A stretch of 64,000 bases of DNA, from positions 28,066 to 92,065 of the forward strand of contig CANXME010000543.1 of assembly GCA_948144175.1 (NCBI GenBank), read 5' to 3'. A program made the translations under genes and the position numbers. Shown here one piece after another: positions 1 through 10,238 of the stretch (its first letter is position 1; each line of letters opens with the position of its first letter). Source of the stretch: Closterium sp. NIES-65. Lineage: Eukaryota > Streptophyta > Zygnematophyceae > Desmidiales > Closteriaceae. The notes under the pieces were generated by a model. It made no database searches, had not been told where the DNA came from, and saw only the letters and a program-made list of their open reading frames with translations.

Positions 1-1600
1 AGTAGGGACCCTCTATTGCCTCCGCGTAAGAGCGCGGAGTCGGGATGTCAAGTGCATCCGGGTCTCCCTTAGGGGTAAGCAGTACGGACAAGAGATGCGG
101 TGAAGCGGCTGCCAGGCACTGGAACTCCTCCTGCCTGTCCTCGAGGACGTCCGTGCCAAGGGCACACTCACCCCCGACGAACGGAGGACAGACAGACTCA
201 GACTCAGCGACAAGACGAGCAGCGTAGTCTAGGCGACAGCGAGCAGCAAAGTCGACGAGCTCACTAACGAGGGCAGACGCAGCAGAAGACTCGAAAGAAG
301 GGTCAGTGACGACAGTAGCAAGGAAACGCGTGACAGTAGGACTGGCAGCACGAAGAGAGTCTGACTCAGGGTCGGAAAGAGCAGGAAGAGAGGACTCAGG
401 AGGAGAAGGCAAAGGGGCACGCAGAGGAGCAGTAGACGGATGCAGAGACATCCGGTGCGTGCCAAGGGCAGGAGGAGGACGCTGACGCGAACTGCAACCA
501 CTAGCGCGTGCAGTACGAACAGGCGACGCAGGACGAGACGCAGGCTCACGACGCTCAGTAAGACCTCCAGTAGGACCAGCGTAGGGAGAAGGATCAGGTA
601 AGGGGGAGGAAGGCTGTAGCTGTGACTGTGACGGGACAGGCTGTGGACCCTCTAAGGTAGGAGGACCAGTAGAAGGTGGAAGACCAAGAACCTGCTGCAG
701 GAGTGGAACAAAGTACGGTCGAGGCCGCGCGGCGACGCCAGACACAGCAGGGACAGCACCAGTACTCCCAGCAGGAGCACCCGCTCCAGCAGCACCTCCA
801 GCAGCTCCAGAACATCCAGCAGCACCAGGAGAACCCCTGGCAGGACCGCCAGCAGTAGTCTCAGCGCCAACACCCTCAACAGCACCAGCTCTAGTCGAAC
901 CCGCAGGCCCACCAGCTCCAGTACTCCCAGTACGAGCACCTCCGGGACCCGCGACAGTAGCACCCTCAGTAACCGAAGAACCTCCAGCACCAGCAGCACG
1001 CCTCTAGCGCCGGGCAAACCACTCGCGCAGCTCCTGTGGAGAGAGTGGCTCCCGCAGAGACGAAGGACCCGGAGAACCTCCAGGCGTAGCACCTCCAAGC
1101 TCAGCACCCCCAGGCTCAGCACACCCAGGCTCAGCACCCCCAGGCTCAGCACCCCCACGCTCAGCACCCCCACGCTCAGCACCCCCAGGCTCAGCACCCC
1201 CAGGCTCCGCACCCCCAGGCTCCGCACCCCCAGGCTCAGCACCCCCAGGCTCAACACCCCCAGTCTCAGCACCCCTAGGCTCAGCACCCCCAGTCTCAGC
1301 ACCCTTAGGCTCAGCACCCGCAGCTGCACCATAGTCACCAGTGACCTCGACAGGCTCGACCGCGTCTACCTGGGACACACCTGAAGGGGCAGGACCCTGA
1401 GGGGGAAGGGGGTCTACTGGGGGGGGACCTGGTACCAAGAAGAGCGAGGGTGGGGGGAGGGACGGAGTGCGGTAGGGGAAGAGGCGGTAGTAGGGTACCA
1501 ACTCGTCGAACGTGACGTCATGGGAGGACAGAACACGGCGAGAGGTGGGGTGGTAGAACTCCCACCCAGGGGCGTCGGGGGGGGAACCCCAGGAAGACGC
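1..1600 (-). pseudogene. E1 integrase C-terminus, repetitive linker and start of RT region
   Basis: After the break near 1580 the polyprotein continues in another frame with FYHPTSRRV and DVTFDE, the end of the integrase region seen in E4 and E5. A Pro-rich stretch and a Gly-Ala-Glu-Pro repeat follow. Further left, the translation matches the pre-RT linker of E5 (LTERRE, GTDVLEDRQ, GDPDALDIPTPRSYAEA). The window starts just before the RT core, so the state of the polymerase cannot be judged. At least one more frame change is needed to join the parts. Confidence 0.75.
1075..1320 (-). repeat. 15-bp coding repeat in the E1 integrase-RT linker
   Basis: About 16 copies of a 15-bp unit (plus strand CAGGCTCAGCACCCC) encode repeated Gly-Gly-Ala-Glu-Pro. 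The unit length is a multiple of three, so the frame is kept. E4 and E5 have different repeats at the same position. Confidence 0.85.
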
Positions 1601-4460
1601 AGGGAGCAGCGCGAGGGGACAGCTTGTCCGCAGACAAGTCGCGGACAAACGCCCGAGATCCCCAGACCCGGAACGCCGATGCATCGCCAACCTTCCCCGT
1701 CCACAGCAGGGCTGAGGAGGTCTCCGACCTGGAGACCCTGGGGTGAAGGTTGATCTGATGCAACGCGTATCTGACCGCAAACGGCCACAGAAAATGGGGG
1801 GCAGCCGCATGCATCATAGACGTACGAGCGACGTCCATGACCATGCCAATGCGGCGCTCTGCAATCCCATTTTGCTGCGGTGAGTCCGGAAGCGTGTAGG
1901 TCTGACGGATGCCTCGTGCACGACAGTAGGCACGCAGAAGGCCGGAGGAGAACTCTCCGCCTCTGTCCGAGTGCAGACGCAGAACAGGAAAGTCCGAGCC
2001 AAAGCTCTGCCTGAGTTGGAGAAGAGCTGCGCGGATCCAGTCGATCAGCACCTCAGTGACATCACCCTTGCTGCGCAAGGGGAAGACTGTGGTGTAACGC
2101 GAGTAGTCGTCAACCACCAGCAGGAAGTAGCGTTCGTGACCTAGTCCACGGACGCGGGCAGGGCCCCACACGTCCATGTGAAGCGTATGCAACGGGGCCT
2201 CTGTCGGAGGAAACTGGGAGGAGTGAGGGGCAACACGTTGGCGCCCCTCGACACAGGGGACACAGGCAGGGCCAGGGCCCTGAGGAAGGGGAGGGAGGGA
2301 CCGGGGGAGACCAGACACAAGAGGACGGGAGGCCATGCCTCTGAGCGAAAGCAGAGAGGGGTGACCAAGGCGGTGGTGCCAGAGAAGAGTCTCGTGAGAC
2401 AGGCGACGACACAAAGAGGGGGAAGACTCAGGACCAGACCTGGACGCTGCAGCAAACACCTGACCAGACGCAGGGACCCTACCAGACTCAGCAACTGGAG
2501 GAGAAGCACTGGTCAGTGTGTACAGGCTCGACCCTGGCTGGCGTGCAAACGTAGCCAGGTGGCGACTTGTGCTAGCCTCTGTGCAGTGCGTCACCTGCTG
2601 ACGAGCAGGAGTGAACTGGTGGACACCCGCATCCTGTAGGTCAGCACCACTCACCAGGCTCGTAGAGAACGAGTGGAAGTAGAGACCAGACACGGTGCCA
2701 GAGGGAGCCGCCGGACACGGGAGGACTGTGGAGAAGCGAGACATGACAGGACCCCCAGAGGGGTCAGCCAGGGACACCGCAACCGGCCGACTAAGCGGCG
2801 TGAGTGTGGTGCGGTCCCGAAAGAAGGAGCGAGACGCCCCAGAGTCAAGGGTGAAGGTATGGGGGGCCGAAGCCGACGCAGTACCTGAGAGCGCAGACTC
2901 ACTAGTACCTGAGAGCGCAGCCTCACCAGTACCTGAGAGCAAAGACGCACTTGCACCTAGAGCAGTAGCCTCACTGGCACCTAGAGCAGCAGTACCAATG
3001 CCCGGGTCGGGCGGGAAACACCGGTAACAGTCACCCTCATCACTAATAGTCACAGCATACATGGCAGCAAGGATAGCATCAAAGTCAAGATCAAAGATAG
3101 CTACACCAGCCCTAGACAGCTCTCCCCAGCGGGGGATCTCAGTGGCCTCCGGGAACTGCTGGCGCCAAGCGTCCGTCAGGCGGCCAAAGAAGCGCTGGGC
3201 GATGTGGGCACCCCCACACTGCTCACCCGCGCGGTCGCCAGTGCGAAGGACGTAGGTGCAGGGACCAAAACCCCCACCACGCTGACGCTGCGTGTACCAC
3301 TCACGGAGCTGCTGAGGGGTGGGGACGTCGCGAGAACGCTGCTGCTGCTGCTGCTGCTGGCGCTGACCACCCCCAGTGCTGCTCCGCTGCGAAGCGCCAC
3401 TACGACCACCTCCACCACCTCCACCTCCTCCACCTCCGCCACCACCGCCGCCCCCGCCAGTAACGCCGCCGCCTCCGCCGCCTCCGCCTCCACTGCCGCC
3501 ACTAGTACCCCCACCCCCGCCACCACCTCCACCGCCACCCCCACTCCCTCCGCCGCCTCCACCTCCACCGCCACCGCCCCCGCCAGCTCCACCCGCGCCC
3601 TTGCCCCCCTTGCCCTTGCCAGACCGACGTCTCCCGCTAGGGGCAGACGCTGCACCGACCGACTCAAGACCAACGAGGTCGGCCGAAGCGGCAGAGGCGA
3701 CAGAGGGCAACAGGGGGGAAGGAGAACACCCCTCAAAGATGGGGGTGCGAGGGTCACCACGAGAGGCCCCTACAGCGACTATGCTCTTCTCTGCCACTAG
3801 GAGGGACTTCTCGAGGAGGTCTACAGTGAGTGTGGTGGGACAGACTGAGAGGAAGTGATCCCTGACTTCACGAAGGGAGTCAGGGAGACGGGTGACTATG
3901 AAATTGAGAGTGATGTACATGGGGGGGGGGTTCTTGGCGCAGAAGTCAGCAGAGAGCACAGCGCGGTAGCGAGTGTCACTAGTGCGGAGGTGCGTAATAA
4001 GGTCAGCGACTGTGGGAAAGGCAGCAAGGTCAGGGAAGAGGAAGGGTAGCATGAGGCGGCTCAGTGCAGCAGTGGCAAGGGAGGAGTAGCGCGCAACTAC
4101 AGCGTCGTACAAGGTCTGAGCACTCTTGTACTGACTAAAGTGCGCGCGCTCAGCGGTAGGCAGGTGGCGACGCACAGCAAGACGTGCAGCAGCATCGCGT
4201 GTGGCCCACTGGGAGCGAACAGTGGGGTCAGCATCAGCAGCAGGGGCAGGGACGGCGCAATAGGTGAGGTCAAAGAGAGAAAGACCGTCGGCCTTATCGC
4301 ACTGTAAGAACAGCTGCAGGTCGTCAACCCAAACCTCAAAGTCAATGGCGCGACCCTTAGCGTCAAAAGCTAGGACACTAGGGGTAGCCATGACAGCAGT
4401 CGACGGTCTCACCAGACAGGACGGGTCGGGCAGCTCAGCAGCACAGCAACACGGCAACAC
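1518..4460 (-). pseudogene. E1 Gag-protease-integrase polyprotein
   Basis: An open frame of 980 residues starting MATPSVLAFDAKG. Gag comes first, then a run of roughly 100 residues that is mostly glycine with short Ser/Thr breaks, a poly-Gln stretch, and an atypical zinc-knuckle-like motif beginning CTYVLRTG. The protease motif is LDSGASRSFF. The GAG-pre-integrase motif is LLWHHRLGHP. The integrase core shows DVWGPA, LHSDRGGEF and NGIAERR, which supply the D,D,E triad. The frame then breaks near a run of G residues around 1580 (plus strand), where the integrase C-terminal part VFLGF moves to another frame. This may be a real mutation or a homopolymer error. Otherwise the coding part is well preserved. 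Confidence 0.88.
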
Positions 4461-4489
4461 TGCAGCTCGGCCGGCCCAGCAGCAACAGC

Positions 4490-5330
4490 AGCTCCGCGGG
4501 ACCAGCGGCTCGGCTCCTCAGGTGACTCGGGCGGCTCGGGCGGCGCAGGCGGCTCGGGCGGCTCGGGCGGCTCGGGCACTCAGCGGCACAGGCGGCTCAG
4601 GCGGCTCGGCTCCTCAGCGGCGCAGGCGGCTCGGGTGACGCAGGTGGCACGAGCGGCTCGGGCGGCTGGGTATCATAGCGGCGTACGGGCGGCGTGGGGC
4701 CGGGACGGCGGCGTGCGGCCGGGACGGCGACGCACGGCTGGGACGGGTGGCGCACGGGCGGCTGGGAGCGGGGCCTGGACAGGCGACGCACGGGCGACGA
4801 GGGGCCGGGACGGCTGTGCGCGGCCGGGACGGGCGGCGCACGGATGGCGTGGGGACGGGACGGGCGGCGCACATTGTCGACGGGCCAGGACGGGCGGCGC
4901 ACTAGCGCCTAAGGGAGGCGCGACGGCGGCGTGGGGCCTGACGGGCGGCGCACGGGTGGCGTGGGGCCGGGACGGGCGGCGCACGGCGTCCACGGGCCGG
5001 GACGGGCGGCGCACAGGCGCCTAAGGGTGGCGCAACGGCGGCGTGGGGCCTGACGGGCGGCGCACGGGGTCGACGGGCCGGGACGGGCGGCGCACAGGCG
5101 CCTAAGGGTGGCGCGACGGCGGCGTGGGGCCTGACGGGCGGCGCGCGGGCGGTAGGGGCCGAAACGGGCGGCGCGCGGGCGTCTAGGGGCCGAGACGGGC
5201 GGCGAGCGAGCGTCTAAGGGCGGCGCGCGGGAGTCTAGGGACCGGGACGGGTGGCGTGCTGGTGTCGAAGGGCGGCGCGCGGGCGTCTAGGGGCCGTAGG
5301 GCAGGTCGACAAAGTGAGAGAGAGGGCCCG
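4490..5330. repeat. GC-rich degenerate repeats in the E1 leader
   Basis: Between the primer-binding site and the Gag start is about 850 bp of very GC-rich degenerate repeats. The GGGACGGGCGGCGCAC motif recurs with spacers near 4680-5250, and CTCGGGCGG recurs near 4520-4640. An A-run lies at 5346-5358. No coding function is supported. Confidence 0.8.
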
Positions 5331-5401
5331 GAGCGCGCTCCGGGCAAAAAAAAAAAAAATTCGATGTGGTGGGCCCTAAGCACAATTCCCACAGGGGAAC
5401 C

Positions 5402-5413
5402 TGCTCTATACCA
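5402..5413 (-). other. Primer-binding site of E1
   Basis: On the minus strand the sequence next to the LTR reads TGGTATAGAGC. This is the common copia initiator-tRNA site TGGTATCAGAGC lacking one C. Its position fixes the LTR inner edge. Confidence 0.75.
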
Positions 5414-5533
5414 TGTGAAGACTAGAACGAGGATGAATGAACTATGAATGAAGTGAGTACAAATATGAAACCCTAATTGGGTTGTACCCCCCACTATAGC
5501 CTACACAATTGCATAAGCTATAATGTTCTGACA
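5414..5533 (-). repeat. 5' LTR of E1 (120 bp)
   Basis: On the plus strand the block starts TGTGAAGAC and ends TTCTGACA, the TG...CA ends of an LTR. It borders the primer-binding site on one side and foreign gypsy sequence on the other. It shares a core (CACTATAG and the complement of TTAGGGTTT) with the E5 LTR and with the solo LTR at 7968-8148. Confidence 0.8.
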
Positions 5534-5535
5534 CT

Positions 5536-6750
5536 CAACCCACGACAGATTCGGTGGCTCGATTTCCTCGAGTCAAATTTCCATTACACAGTCACCTATA
5601 AAAAAGGAGCCTCGAATATCGCCGGCGCACTGACCCGCCCCACTGCCCAGATCCATACGATACTACTCGCCCAGACCAGTCCGCTACTAACAAGACTATT
5701 TACCCACGGATATCAAACAGACCCATTCTTCACAGGAGGAAACTCGCAGCAATTCGCAGCAGCCAAGGGAGTCTATTACGTAAAAGCTGGGACCGACCAC
5801 ATCTGGGTACCAGGGTACACACTACTACGGGAATTACTGTTACAGGAGGCACACGGCGGAGTTACCTCGTGAGATTTCGGAGTAGAGGAAACACGGCAGC
5901 AGCTGCAGCGGTATTATTACTGGCCCGAAATGTTGACCGACGTGCAACGACACGTGGCGTCGTGTCCCACTTGCCAGATCATGAAGTCAACCAGGAAGCG
6001 GCCGGCGGGACAATTGCAACCAATCCCACCTCCAGAGCGTGCTTGGCAGCAAGTGACGATGGACTTCGTCACGGGGTTACCGGCCGGGGCGAGAGGGAAT
6101 GACGCGATCTTGGTCGTCGTCGATCGACTGACGAAAATGGCACACTTCGCAGCCTGCAAGAAATCAATCACAGCCGAGGAAACAGCCCGTCTCTTCATCT
6201 CTACCGTCGTTCGACTGCACGAGATACCAACATCGATCATCAGCGACACAGACACAAAGTTTACTAGCAATTTCTGGCGAAACCTGTGGCAGCAGTTCGG
6301 CACGCGCCTACAGTTCAGTTCATCGTATCAACCCGAGACTAACGGACAGACCGAACGGACAAACCAGACCACGAGCAGCTCATTCGGGCCACGTGCGACG
6401 ATCCAAACACGTGGGAACAGCAACTGCCACTCATCGAATTCGCATACAACAACGCCCCATCCGCCACGACCCAACAGTCACCGTTTTACCTGAATTACGG
6501 ACAAGACCCAACAGTACCCATGACCCTGAATCCCGACAACCCCATCCCACGCGCAAACAGTTCGCCGAGGTTTTGCAAGCAGCACGGACCAGGGCGGCAG
6601 AAGCAATCAAAAAATCAAACATCATCGCTAAACGCAACGCCGACTGCCACCGCAGACCTGTCACTTACCAGCCCGACGACCTTGTTTTGCTCGACACTCA
6701 AAACCTCCGCCTGCCCATCACCCCAAAACTCCGCCCTCGATAATGTGGGC
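5536..6750 (+). pseudogene. Gypsy RNase H end and integrase, broken
   Basis: The frame starts in the RNase H C-terminus, where the usual ADALTRP reads AGALTRP. An in-frame TGA near 5871 interrupts the region before the integrase zinc-binding segment (YYWPEMLTDV, then CPTCQ). The catalytic core follows with TMDFVTGLP, ISDTDTKF and TNGQTERTN, so all three D,D,E residues are present. After NGQTERTNQ the frame shifts near 6375, and it shifts again further on. Later segments such as VTYQPDDLVLL belong to the integrase C-terminal region. Confidence 0.85.
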
Positions 6751-6767
6751 CATTTCGAACTAGCCAT

Positions 6768-7118
6768 ATGATAACACCTGTCATCGCACACCTCCTCCTC
6801 CCTGCTGACTGGTACGTCAGCCCCTCGTTCCACGTCAGCCTGCTTCGCCCTTACGTACCATCCACAAGCCAACTCCCACGAAATCGCCCAGCCTGCATGG
6901 CACAACCGCCAACCGAACCAATCATCACCCCCGACAAAATCCTGAGCCACGGAGTTCGTGACCCTCGAGGAGCCCGAAAGATCGAGTTCCTGATCCGCTG
7001 GAAAGACCGTACACCCACCGAGGACAACTGGGTTCCCCTGGACAGAATCGACAACCACCCTGTTCTCACCGTGTATCTGCGCAGCCGAAACTTCAGGGAC
7101 GTCCACGCTCTTTCGTAA
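6768..7118 (+). pseudogene. Gypsy integrase tail with chromodomain
   Basis: The open segment includes WYVSPSFHVSLLRPYVP, the conserved end of gypsy integrases, and then a chromodomain-like block (EFLIRWKDRTPTEDNWVP, then YLRSRNF). The aromatic and acidic residues fit the chromodomain fold, which in chromoviruses guides integration towards modified histones. It is joined to the upstream integrase only through a frame change near 6750. Confidence 0.82.
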
Positions 7119-7145
7119 GGAGGACCTCCTTAGGAGGGGGGGTAG

Positions 7146-7485
7146 TGTAAGGAAAATCACTTTCCTTACTTCGCATCCCTGCTCAACGCGTACATCACTG
7201 TAGCGCCTCAGTCAGCACCGTTACCACTCGCGATCCTCGCATCGACAATCACTCCGCCATTTTCGCACATCGCACCCCGACCTCACGGCTCGGCAGGTAA
7301 CCCGCGCTCCGGGCCTCCGCTTCGGCATTTTCCAAACCTCAATCCCAGGCTCGTCGCGCGACAACCACAGTCCATTACCGTTACCACTGTAGTTTCGCTA
7401 TATATTCTTCGCTCATGCCTTCGCTCATTGTATTCTTGCTTCGATAGTGCAATTCTCGTTCGTTCACTCAATTGCACTCGTAACA
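7146..7485 (+). repeat. Probable 3' LTR of the gypsy element
   Basis: Right after the coding end is a purine-rich tract (AGGAGGGGGGGTAG), the expected polypurine primer. The next bases TGTAAGG start a block with a TATATATT box near 7397 that ends in GTAACA near 7485. The other LTR is outside, so the exact right edge is inferred. Confidence 0.6.
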
Positions 7486-7855
7486 GTATGTATAAAGAAA
7501 TTTTAAAAGCAAGTATGCATATTCACAAAGTATGTATAAATTGAACTATCTTCATCAAAGGTTTCTCTCAATATAAGCAGCCTTACAAATCGGACTCAAG
7601 CACTATATAACCTTACAATGTTATAACAAGCAATTAGAACAAAGTTAATTGTTATGATATTCTCCAAGGGGCTTGCACTATAAATGCACACTATCCGATC
7701 CGAGCTCTGCCATGAAACCATAGGGTACCGTACTATGTTTGCTACTGATTCAATACAATTCGATTGCACCGCGCGTTGGAAGCACGACGCCCACTGCAAA
7801 CGCTGGAGCCAATGCCTTCGACAATAAAATTTCCACGAAATGTTTTGTACTTGTT
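7486..7855. other. AT-rich flank without recognised gene
   Basis: This 370-bp AT-rich stretch lies between the gypsy LTR and the target site of E2. It has short open frames only and no similarity I recognise. Confidence 0.5.
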
Positions 7856-7860
7856 GGTAG

Positions 7861-8491
7861 TGTTGGAAACAATCAGTGTTAAGCGCTCCTGTCGTGTCGA
7901 AACACTAAGGCACATGCGAAGTAGTGCATACCGAGGCACCAGCGAGTCAACTCTCGGAGGTTGAAGTTGTGAAAGTAGGTGAGGAGTAGGAGAAGCCATA
8001 GCTAGGGCTAACCTAGCTAGGCAAGGAAGAATTTAGGCAAAGAGGCTTGTCCTAGCAAGCAAGGGGATACATATATGAAACCCTAAGGGGTTATCCTCAC
8101 TATAGAGTACCCCACTGCAGGCTAGAGAACAAATATAACATTCTGACAGAAGTAACCGCTGGAGGTTACGCGAAAGTCAAAGGTCAGCGACCTTTTACCT
8201 GACAAATACAGCGCGACAGCAATGACACACAACTGACTCGTTACAGAGCAGTTGCCCGAGTCGTTACTGTATCGAACCGCAACAGCAACAGTAAAACAGG
8301 TATTAACTGTATCCCTTCGTATTCCTTGTACTCTTATATGAAGCCTTGTACTTGCTTGTTTTAATTAACTTACTTTGCTCTCACATACTAGCACAAGGTG
8401 GTTCAGAATCTCCTTAAACGCTTCCGCTACTACATCACTCTACCTAGAACTTAACCCTACCAAAGATCCTAAGGGGCATCTCGGCCCAACA
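7861..8491 (+). repeat. 5' LTR of E2 containing a solo LTR
   Basis: It starts TGTTGGAAAC and ends GGCCCAACA. Apart from the 186-bp insertion (solo LTR plus duplicated target) it matches the 3' LTR at 17252-17696 with few base differences. Confidence 0.92.
7968..8148 (-). repeat. Solo LTR nested in the E2 5' LTR
   Basis: A 181-bp TG...CA block (TGTGAAAG to TTCTGACA on the plus strand) is flanked by GAAGT at 7963-7967 and 8149-8153. The uninterrupted 3' LTR of E2 has a single GAAGT here. Ends and core resemble the E1 LTR. It is most simply a copia insertion reduced to one LTR by recombination. Confidence 0.88.
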
Positions 8492-8503
8492 TGGTATGAG
8501 AGC
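8492..8503 (+). other. Primer-binding site of E2
   Basis: TGGTATGAGAGC directly follows the 5' LTR. It differs by one base from the usual TGGTATCAGAGC. Confidence 0.8.
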
Positions 8504-8549
8504 TGGTTAGTGTTAAAATTATATTTCTCCTTAAATTACACCAAGAGAC

Positions 8550-10012
8550 ATGTCTACCAGAAAGGAGAGGAGCTCCTCCAATGGCTCCCCTGGTACTACT
8601 CCTACTCCACCTCCTGTCTCCGGTCTACAGACAGAGGAAGGCACAACAACAAGACCGGCAGCAGGGTCTACTGAAACACCCGCAAACCAAGGCACGGGCT
8701 TCGATCCAAGCATGATGGAGAAGTTCTTCTCCTTCATGTCCTTCTACGAGCAGCATCAGCAAGGAGCACCTGCGTAATCAAACAACAGCAACATCAACAA
8801 CAACGTGACGCCCATGAGTCTTGATGGCTCATCCTACGCACGGGGGAATCAACAACAGCAACCTACCTTCACTCCGTATGAGCCCCAGCGCGGCTCCGCT
8901 AGCTTCATGCCACAACCAAAATCTGCACCGGGACAAGAGAGAACGCTGGACACACTACAAGTTCAGTCGCAGTTCGCGCACATTCTAAAACTGCAAACGA
9001 CAAAACCCTTCGACACAAAGGATTTCTTTACCTGGTCGTTCGAATTCGAGCTGATGATGGAGGGAGCGCAAATCCTTGGCTTCTTCGACGGATCCCTGCC
9101 ATACCCAACAAACGGCACACAGTATGAGAAGCAGCAGTACACCTATCAATCGATGATGGCGTACACGATACTACTTAGGAACGTCACTCCAACTCAACAA
9201 CAAAACATACGGTCTTACCGAGGCTACGGCAACTCCGCGGAGCTCGCGTACAATCACTTGAAGAGCCTGTATCAAGCAACAGACAGCGTAAACCAAAGTC
9301 GGTTAATGGCGCAGCTGACAACGGTTGAAATGAAACAAGGGGAGAAAGGAATGACGTATATCAGTCGATGTCGCGAGTTGCGTGACAAGCTTCTTCGATG
9401 CGGAGGGTAGATTTTTTAAGACGCCTTCATGACAGTCATCATCGGCGGACTCGGTCCTCAATGGCGCGCCACAAAGGCCATCCTCCGAGCTCAAGGAAGA
9501 ATTTCCGAAGCAGCGCTCTGCGCCAAAATCCACGCCGAGCAGCAAGATATGGACCTGCAAGAAGAACGACACAGAAAGAAGACATCAACACCAGAATTCG
9601 CGTTCCACACTCAGCGACGCTACAACAACAACAACAACAATAACAACCGGCAACAACAACCAAAGCCAGTACCTCCGTTCTGCCACATCTGCAAAACTTC
9701 AGGACACCCGTGTACACACTGCCCGAATCGTCAACAGTCAACAACTCCACAGCGGCAACTTCGAACTTCAAGCAGTCAAGTCGCCTCAACGCAAGCAAAT
9801 CCGACAACTTCAGTACAAATCTCAACAACATCGACGGGACAACCTGCAAAAGAAACAAGAAACATCGTTAGCTGCATGGCAAGGTTGAGCGACTCCTCCA
9901 TAACTGAGTCACCACCATACTACTCACCAGAAGAACAACTCGACAACAGCACACCTCGTCGCGAGTCACTTCAACCGAACCCGACGTACGCCGCCATCGC
10001 TCAAAGCGAGCC
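8550..10012 (+). pseudogene. E2 Gag, broken by stops and by E3
   Basis: A single frame starts at the ATG at 8550 (MSTRKERSSS) and is cut by stops at 8775-8777, 9408-9410 and 9417-9419. The central part (FDTKDFFTWSFEFELMM) resembles the copia Gag core. The later part has an Asn-rich run and a classical CX2CX4HX4C zinc knuckle (CHICKTSGHPCTHC, about 9690-9735), unlike the other copia elements here. The frame stops being meaningful at 10012, where E3 is inserted; its continuation resumes in the same frame at 13529. Confidence 0.85.
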
Positions 10013-10238
10013 TGTCAGAATATATCTGTAACTGCCTGTAGCTGTAGTTAGTGTAGTTATTATAAAATTTGTTTGGTGGTGCACCCTCTTTGTTTCTTTG
10101 CTACATGTTGTTGCCAACCTATAGTGAAGCCCTCTTTCTCCTCTCTCAACTTTCTCGACATTCTCCTTACCCTAGAACTCGATCTACTAAGAACCTAAAC
10201 TATGGCTCCTAAGCCAACCTATGCTTAAAACTTGAACA
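10013..10238 (+). repeat. 5' LTR of E3
   Basis: A 226-bp block starting TGTCAGAATATATC and ending CTTGAACA, followed by the primer-binding site at 10239. Confidence 0.92.

Larger units (their letters stand above)
1..5533 (-). mobile_element. Ty1/copia LTR retrotransposon E1, 3' part beyond the window
   Basis: A minus-strand copia element enters the window from the left and ends at its 5' LTR (5414-5533). Reading right to left it has the LTR, a primer-binding site, a GC-rich repetitive leader, Gag, protease, integrase, a repetitive linker and the start of the reverse-transcriptase (RT) region; the catalytic RT, RNase H and 3' LTR are outside. The domain order protease-integrase-RT is diagnostic for copia. 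The outer LTR edge abuts the internal sequence of a Ty3/gypsy element, so E1 inserted into that gypsy copy. The matching target duplication lies off the window and cannot be checked. Confidence 0.9.
5534..7485 (+). mobile_element. Ty3/gypsy chromovirus, 3' part, split by E1
   Basis: Plus-strand gypsy sequence runs from the end of RNase H through integrase and chromodomain to a 3' LTR. It begins exactly where E1 ends, with NPRQIRWLDFLES, a segment that also occurs in the gypsy fragment at 46459-47161. This places E1 inside the element; the 5' half should lie to the left of the window. Stops and frameshifts show that the copy is dead. Confidence 0.88.

Noticed and set aside
3176-3858. Poly-Pro, Ala/Thr-rich and Val/Ala-rich open frames around 3176-3858
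   Set aside because: Shadow frames of the poly-glycine part of E1 Gag on the opposite or shifted strand.
7486-7855. Part of the gypsy LTR or a separate AT-rich element
   Set aside because: No paired repeat, target duplication or known termini could be found, so it is left as flanking DNA.
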